In this document: positions 7,159-11,021 of the stretch, one piece after another
Layout of the letters: every line of letters begins with the position of its first letter
Numbering within the stretch: the stretch's first letter is position 1
NCBI GenBank assembly: GCA_934293835.1
Contig: CAKQZO010000047.1
Coordinates: forward strand, 1-11,021
DNA: 11,021 nucleotides
Source: an uncultured Lacticaseibacillus sp.
GTDB lineage: Bacteria > Bacillota > Bacilli > Lactobacillales > Lactobacillaceae
Direction of reading: 5' to 3'
Program-made: the position numbers and the translations under genes
Notes under the pieces: model-generated
The model's database searches: none
Seen by the model: the letters and a program-made list of their open reading frames with translations, nothing else
What the model was told of the DNA's origin: nothing

Positions 7159-8058
7159 ATGGATGAAATTGGGCAAAAACTGCGCACAGCCCGGATTGAA
7201 AAGGGCTACACACTTGATGACTTGCAGCAGATCACCAAGATTCAAAAACGTTATCTGATCGCGATCGAAGAAGGCAATTTCGATGCGCTACCAGGCGATT
7301 TTTATGTGCGTGCGTTCATCAAACAATTCGCTGATACGGTCGGACTCGACAGTGCGGCGTTGTTGACACAGTTCCAACAGGATATCCCGGATACTCAGCC
7401 GCAGGAATATGTGGAACAATCAGTTGAAAACCAGTCGCGCAAGACGCGCGCGGAAGCGGCGACGCCAGCCAAGAAGGTGCGTCGGTATATGCCGCAGATC
7501 ATCTTGATTGTGATCGTGCTGATCATTTTCGCCATCGTCTATGGGGTGACGATTCATAACAGCCAAAACGCCAAACCGGCGATTCCCAACGACTCCAGCT
7601 CGGTGACGGTATCCAGTCAAGCAGATAACAAGAAGGCGTCCAGCAAGAAGTCCTCAAGCAGCAAGAAGGCTTCTAGCAAGCCGACCGCTTCAAGCGCGAA
7701 GAAGACCACCAAGAAGACTTCCGACAAGCTGAGCGTCGATGTTGCCGCAGAAAATGGGTCGACGCAAGCGGTCGCGGTGAAGAATTGGCCGACAACGGCG
7801 AACACCGTGACTCTGGCGGCGACGACATCAACGGCATGGGTCAGCGTGCTCGTGAACAACGTGACGACCTGGCAAGGAACGTTGAGCGCCGGCGCTGAGC
7901 ACAGTGTGACTTTACCGGCCGGCACGACCAGCTTCGCCGTGAAGTCGGGGAACGCCACCGTCACGACGATTAAGTTGAATAAGACGAAGGTCGATATCAG
8001 CAAAGGCACCAGCATTGTCCGGACGGTCAACTTCACGACAGAAAGCGCGGGTAATTAG
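7159..8058 (+). CDS. ymfM: RodZ-like membrane protein with N-terminal helix-turn-helix (YmfM)
   Basis: This 299-residue protein has the RodZ domain order. A Xre-type helix-turn-helix occupies about residues 3-75 (IGQKLRTARIEKGYTLDDLQ, then 'TKIQKRYLIAIEEGNFDALPG'), followed by a basic stretch and one transmembrane helix at about 112-132 (MPQIILIVIVLIIFAIVYGV). A Ser/Lys-rich low-complexity linker follows at about 150-190, then a beta-rich extracellular domain (about 191-299) of the kind found at RodZ C-termini. RodZ ties the cell-shape machinery to the membrane in rods; in this family it is often upstream of pgsA, as here. ATG 7159 is the first codon of the conserved HTH start (MDEIGQKL). Its ribosome binding site is weak (GGTGA at 7145-7149). 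It begins a two-gene unit with pgsA, starting at its own promoter. Confidence 0.88.
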   Translation: MDEIGQKLRTARIEKGYTLDDLQQITKIQKRYLIAIEEGNFDALPGDFYVRAFIKQFADTVGLDSAALLTQFQQDIPDTQPQEYVEQSVENQSRKTRAEAATPAKKVRRYMPQIILIVIVLIIFAIVYGVTIHNSQNAKPAIPNDSSSVTVSSQADNKKASSKKSSSSKKASSKPTASSAKKTTKKTSDKLSVDVAAENGSTQAVAVKNWPTTANTVTLAATTSTAWVSVLVNNVTTWQGTLSAGAEHSVTLPAGTTSFAVKSGNATVTTIKLNKTKVDISKGTSIVRTVNFTTESAGN

Positions 8059-8060
8059 GG

Positions 8061-8630
8061 GTGAACTTACCAAATAAACTGACGTTGATGCGAATCATTC
8101 TGATTCCCATCTTCACGTTGTTGTTAGTCCTCAACTGGCCGAGCGGAAGCGTGAGTGTTTTCGGGGAGCCGGTGGCGACGAGTTGGTTCGTCGGCGTCAT
8201 CATCTTCATCGTGGCGTGTTTGACCGATTTTGCCGATGGGCAGATCGCGCGGCGCAATCACCTCGTGACGAACTTCGGCAAGTTTGCCGACCCACTGGCC
8301 GACAAGCTACTGGTGATGACCGCGTTCATTTTCTTGGCCGTGCGCGGTAGCGTGCCGGCCTGGGGCGTGGCAATCATCTTGTGGCGAGAACTAGCGGTGA
8401 CTGGGTTGCGACTGTTACTCGCCGGTTCTGGCGAGGTGATGGCGGCAGCTTGGCCGGGCAAAATTAAGACCAACGCGCAGATGTTTGCGATCATCTTCTT
8501 GATGTTCAACAACTTTGGCATCGGTTTGCGCATCGATTTGATCTTGTTTTACGTCGCGGTGTTCTTCACGATTTATTCGGGTTGCGAGTATTTCTACAAA
8601 AATCGTGGCGTGTTCTCGGACAGTTTCTAA
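8061..8630 (+). CDS. pgsA: CDP-diacylglycerol-glycerol-3-phosphate 3-phosphatidyltransferase
   Basis: This 189-residue integral membrane enzyme makes phosphatidylglycerol phosphate, the first committed step to phosphatidylglycerol and cardiolipin. The complete CDP-alcohol phosphatidyltransferase motif is present: D56, D59, G60, A63, R64, G73, D77 and D81 (in 'DFADGQIARRN' and 'NFGKFADPLADK'), with hydrophobic helices before and after. The start is GTG 8061, 2 nt after the ymfM stop, because it restores the conserved N-terminus NLPNKLTLMRI; the internal ATG at 8088 would remove it. No good Shine-Dalgarno sequence precedes the GTG, so translation probably depends on ribosomes finishing ymfM. 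The gene ends 16 nt before a terminator, so it closes the unit. Confidence 0.95.
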   Translation: MNLPNKLTLMRIILIPIFTLLLVLNWPSGSVSVFGEPVATSWFVGVIIFIVACLTDFADGQIARRNHLVTNFGKFADPLADKLLVMTAFIFLAVRGSVPAWGVAIILWRELAVTGLRLLLAGSGEVMAAAWPGKIKTNAQMFAIIFLMFNNFGIGLRIDLILFYVAVFFTIYSGCEYFYKNRGVFSDSF

Positions 8631-8646
8631 TAACCAATATATCTGG

Positions 8647-8678
8647 CGAGGTTGCGACGAGAGTCGTAGCCTCGTTTT
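8647..8678 (+). terminator. Intrinsic terminator after pgsA
   Basis: A 12-bp stem pairs 8647-8658 with 8663-8674 (left CGAGGTTGCGAC, right GTCGTAGCCTCG, two G-T pairs). It closes a GAGA tetraloop of the stable GNRA type and is followed by TTTT at 8675-8678. It ends the ymfM-pgsA unit 16 nt after the pgsA stop. Confidence 0.9.
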
Positions 8679-8714
8679 GTATTGTCAGGACGCGACAGCG
8701 CATTTGCGCGGTCG

Positions 8715-8723
8715 TGGTAGAAT
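8715..8723 (+). promoter_or_regulatory. Probable extended -10 promoter of cinA
   Basis: The extended -10 TGG-TAGAAT lies between the pgsA terminator and cinA, with no recognisable -35 at 16-18 bp. Transcription would begin near 8730, leaving a leader of about 27 nt that holds the AAGGA ribosome binding site (8744-8748). I see no ComX (CIN) box or LexA box in this gap. Confidence 0.55.
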
Positions 8724-8756
8724 AGGCTTGAAAAATCAAATATAAGGATGGTAGTC

Positions 8757-9995
8757 ATGCGAGCAGAAATTATTGCGGTGGGGACGGAAATTTTGTTAGG
8801 GCAGATCGTCAACTCGAACGCGACGTTTTTGGCCAAGCAGTTCGCCGATTTGGGAATCGATAGTCTGAATCAGCAGGTCGTCGGAGACAATCCTGATCGC
8901 CTGGAAGCGGCGATCACGTTGGCGGAGTCGCGTGCAGAGCTGATCGTCTTGATTGGCGGCCTTGGCCCGACAGCAGACGATATTTCTAAGCAGATTCTGG
9001 CCAAGCATCTAGGCGTGCCGTTGGTCACCGATGCGCCTGCCCACGCGAAGTTGGCCGCGTATGCTGCGCAGCAACATCACGAGATGACGGCCAATAACTG
9101 GGTCCAGGCCCAGTTGCCGCAGGCTGCCAAGCCATTGACCAATGCGGTGGGGTTGGCCGTTGGCGCCTTGGCGACGACCCCGGCGCACCGGTACGTCTTG
9201 TTGCCGGGCCCGCCGAAGGAATTCAAGCCGATGGTGCTCGACCAGCTGGTGCCTGAGCTGATGCAGATCGTTGCCGGAGGCGCGGTGCTGGCGAGTCGGG
9301 TGTTGCGCTTTTTCGGCATCGGTGAATCGGCGCTGGTTACTAAGTTACAGACGCTGATTGAAACCCAGACGAATCCGACGATTGCCACTTACATCAAGGA
9401 TTGGGAAGTCACGTTGCGCATTACCGCCAAGGCTGAAACCAAAGCCGCCGCCGAAGCGCTGATTACGCCACTAGAGGCTAAGGTGCAGGCCAGCGTCGGG
9501 GAATATTTCTATGGGTATGGCGATGATAATTCGCTGGCGCAGGTGGCAGTTGCGGCTTTGGCCGCCCGCCACTGCACGCTGACCGCGGCGGAGAGCCTAA
9601 CGGCCGGCGCGTTCCAGTCTGCTTTAGGGACGGTGCCTGGGGTGTCTGAGTGGTTCAAAGGCGGCTTCGTCACGTATAGCAATCATACGAAGGCGGCGTT
9701 CTTGAAGCTCGATGAGGCCAAGATCGATGCTGATGGGGCGGTTTCTGAAGCGACCGCCAAGGCGATGGCTGCTGGGGCCTTAACGCAAGCCGATGCGGAT
9801 ATCGCCGTCAGCTTCACCGGGGTCGCCGGCCCAGGCCCAGATGCGGGAATCGAAGCGGGGACGGTGTGGATCGGCTTGGCGAAAAAAGGCCAGGAGCCAG
9901 AAGCACGGCGCTATCATTTTCCAGGTGCCCGCGCCGATGTCCGTGGCCGCGCGGTGAAGGCTGGGCTGTTCACGGTGTATCAGGCGCTGAAATAG
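8757..9995 (+). CDS. cinA: CinA: MoCF-like domain fused to nicotinamide-nucleotide amidase domain
   Basis: This 412-residue protein has both CinA domains. The N-terminal molybdopterin-binding-like (COG1058) domain shows MRAEIIAVGTEILLGQIVN, IGGLGPTADDIS (about 66-77) and LLPGPPKEFKPM (about 148-159). The C-terminal PncC domain (about 255-410) shows LTAAESLTAGAF (275-286) and GVAGPGP (355-361). The amidase recycles nicotinamide mononucleotide to nicotinate mononucleotide in NAD salvage; family members can also have ADP-ribose pyrophosphatase activity. The start is ATG 8757, with AAGGA 8 nt upstream; the in-frame ATG at 8748 overlaps that site and is rejected. It has its own promoter and terminator. 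Its usual neighbour recA is not next to it. Confidence 0.95.
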   Translation: MRAEIIAVGTEILLGQIVNSNATFLAKQFADLGIDSLNQQVVGDNPDRLEAAITLAESRAELIVLIGGLGPTADDISKQILAKHLGVPLVTDAPAHAKLAAYAAQQHHEMTANNWVQAQLPQAAKPLTNAVGLAVGALATTPAHRYVLLPGPPKEFKPMVLDQLVPELMQIVAGGAVLASRVLRFFGIGESALVTKLQTLIETQTNPTIATYIKDWEVTLRITAKAETKAAAEALITPLEAKVQASVGEYFYGYGDDNSLAQVAVAALAARHCTLTAAESLTAGAFQSALGTVPGVSEWFKGGFVTYSNHTKAAFLKLDEAKIDADGAVSEATAKAMAAGALTQADADIAVSFTGVAGPGPDAGIEAGTVWIGLAKKGQEPEARRYHFPGARADVRGRAVKAGLFTVYQALK

Positions 9996-10009
9996 CTGTG
10001 TGTAACTTT

Positions 10010-10043
10010 AGGGGGATGTGGCTGCGGTCACAGCCCCCTTTTT
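10010..10043 (+). terminator. Intrinsic terminator after cinA
   Basis: GGGGG (10011-10015) pairs with CCCCC (10034-10038) and TGTG (10017-10020) with CACA (10029-10032), with an A-G mismatch between them and an 8-nt loop. Five Ts follow at 10039-10043. An alternative inner pairing GGCTG/CAGCC is also possible. It begins 15 nt after the cinA stop, so cinA is not expected to be cotranscribed with rny. Confidence 0.9.
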
Positions 10044-10065
10044 CGTCTGTGAAGAATCTGTCAAG

Positions 10066-10094
10066 TTGACTTAAACTATGGGATTCGCTACAAT
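10066..10094 (+). promoter_or_regulatory. Promoter of rny
   Basis: This is the best promoter in the window: -35 TTGACT (10066-10071), a 17-bp spacer and -10 TACAAT (10089-10094). The start should be near 10101, giving a leader of about 84 nt before the rny start codon. It stands 22 bp after the T run of the cinA terminator. Confidence 0.85.
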
Positions 10095-10120
10095 CGAATA
10101 GTGTCAAATAACTAATAATA

Positions 10121-10172
10121 ATAGCATCAGTAACCGTTCAACGAACGAATTGAACAAACGCTATGATGATGC
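10121..10172 (+). promoter_or_regulatory. Structured rny leader with two competing pairings
   Basis: In the predicted rny leader, GTTCAA (10136-10141) pairs with TTGAAC (10150-10155) around an 8-nt loop. Outside it, GCATCA (10124-10129) can pair with TGATGC (10167-10172). Alternatively ATAGC (10121-10125) can pair with GCTAT (10160-10164), and these two outer pairings exclude each other. The first ends directly against the Shine-Dalgarno GGAGG (10173-10177). No known riboswitch is recognised; the stems are short and could be chance. Confidence 0.4.
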
Positions 10173-10184
10173 GGAGGTGAACAG

Positions 10185-11021
10185 ATGAGCTCAGGAACAC
10201 TGGTCTCAATAATCCTCGTCGCGATCATCGCTATAGCAGTCGGATTATTGATTGGTATGATTGTCCAGAAGAACAAGCATCAGCACAGCTTGGATCAGGC
10301 ACATGATAGTGCCACGGGAATTATTGAGGCCGCTAATAAAGAAGCTGCAACACTGAAAAAAGAGACCTTGATCGAAGCGAAGGACGAAGCCCATCGCTAC
10401 CGGACCCAAGTCGAACAAGAACTGCAAGAACGTCGCAGTGAAGTGCAAAAAGCCGAGAGTCGCAACGTCTCTCGCGAAGCTACTCTGGATCATCGCGACG
10501 ATACGCTTGATCGCAAAGAACAAAGCCTAGCCGATCGTGATGCCAATCTTGATCTTAAACAGCAACAGCTGGATGCCAAAGAAGCCAGTGTTGCGACAGT
10601 CATTGCTGAACAACAAGCCACATTAGAGAAGATCGCGGAACTGACGAAGAGTCAGGCCCGCGAGCGTATTTTAACTGAAACCAAGGCGGAACTCGCACAC
10701 GAGCGGGCGAAGCTGATCAAAGAGAGTGAAGTCGAAGCCAAAGAAACCGCGGACAAGCAGGCGAAGGTCCTGATCGCCGACGCGATTCAGCGCTCGGCTT
10801 CTGATGTCGTGGCAGAATCGACGGTGACCGTTGTCAATCTGCCGAACGACGACATGAAAGGCCGTATTATTGGCCGCGAAGGGCGAAACATTCGCACTTT
10901 GGAAACGCTAACAGGCATCGACTTGATCATCGACGATACGCCAGAAGCCGTCGTGCTGTCCGGGTTTGACCCGATCAGACGCGAGATTGCGCGGATGGCG
11001 TTAGAGAAGCTGATTCAAGAC
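10185..11021 (+). CDS. rny: Ribonuclease Y, N-terminal part (3' end outside window)
   Basis: The first 279 codons are present and the frame is still open at the right edge. RNase Y is a membrane-anchored endoribonuclease that starts mRNA decay in Gram-positive bacteria. Visible parts are an N-terminal transmembrane helix (about residues 6-27, '[19 protein letters not shown]'), a long charged coiled coil (about 30-205) rich in E, K, Q and A, and a KH RNA-binding domain from about 212 with the GREG loop at 230-233. The catalytic HD domain lies beyond the window. ATG 10185 follows GGAGG (10173-10177) at 7 nt. It is transcribed from its own promoter with a leader of about 84 nt that may fold near the start. 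Confidence 0.95.
   Translation, partial: MSSGTLVSIILVAIIAIAVGLLIGMIVQKNKHQHSLDQAHDSATGIIEAANKEAATLKKETLIEAKDEAHRYRTQVEQELQERRSEVQKAESRNVSREATLDHRDDTLDRKEQSLADRDANLDLKQQQLDAKEASVATVIAEQQATLEKIAELTKSQARERILTETKAELAHERAKLIKESEVEAKETADKQAKVLIADAIQRSASDVVAESTVTVVNLPNDDMKGRIIGREGRNIRTLETLTGIDLIIDDTPEAVVLSGFDPIRREIARMALEKLIQD

Noticed and set aside
10093..10100. ATCGAATA near the rny -10 as a ComX (CIN) box
   Set aside because: It matches TACGAATA at only 6 of 8 bases and overlaps a good ordinary sigma-A promoter.
10136..10146. GTTCAACGAAC as a LexA (SOS) box
   Set aside because: The half-sites are in the opposite order to GAAC-N4-GTTC and the spacing is 3, not 4.

Overview
The window looks like a chromosomal housekeeping segment from a fairly GC-rich low-GC-phylum Gram-positive (Firmicutes), most likely a member of the Lactobacillaceae. 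The evidence is the gene order ftsK - ymfF - ymfH - ymfI - ymfM (rodZ-like) - pgsA - cinA - rny, which follows the Bacillus/Lactobacillus spoIIIE-ymf-pgsA-cinA-recA-rny neighbourhood, together with strong AGGAGG-type ribosome binding sites and the protein sequences themselves. The species cannot be named from this. All confident genes are on the + strand.

Layout. Positions 1-921 hold the C-terminal 306 codons of a type IA topoisomerase of the topoisomerase III (TopB) kind, closed by a very strong intrinsic terminator (929-978). A new promoter (TATAAT at 1061) starts ftsK, followed closely by the two M16-family genes ymfF and ymfH. YmfF lacks the zinc motif and YmfH has it (HFLEH). A 383-bp array of three roughly 125-bp repeat units (5922-6304) sits between ymfH and the short-chain dehydrogenase ymfI. 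A promoter with a perfect palindrome around its -10 (7091-7126) then drives ymfM and pgsA, which end at a second intrinsic terminator (8647-8678). cinA (8757-9995) is a single-gene unit with its own extended -10 promoter and terminator. A well-formed promoter (TTGACT-17-TACAAT) and a structured leader precede rny, which runs off the right edge.

The genes serve chromosome topology and segregation (topB, ftsK), envelope and membrane biology (ymfM/rodZ, pgsA, RNase Y anchored in the membrane), peptide processing (ymfF/ymfH pair), NAD-related salvage (cinA) and mRNA turnover (rny).

Most interesting points. (1) The array at 5922-6304 has a conserved linker of about 25 nt at a 123/125/126-bp period. 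Between linkers the sequence differs, but each unit keeps the ability to fold into one long hairpin, so stem bases differ while pairing is preserved. (2) The first repeat copy supplies the last codons of ymfH. (3) recA, normally found between cinA and rny in relatives, is not there; only 189 bp separate the two genes. (4) A perfect 8-8-8 palindrome straddles the ymfM extended -10 and looks like an operator. I see no CRISPR, prophage, transposase, tRNA or rRNA gene. The array is the only part whose structure is not explained by known genes.
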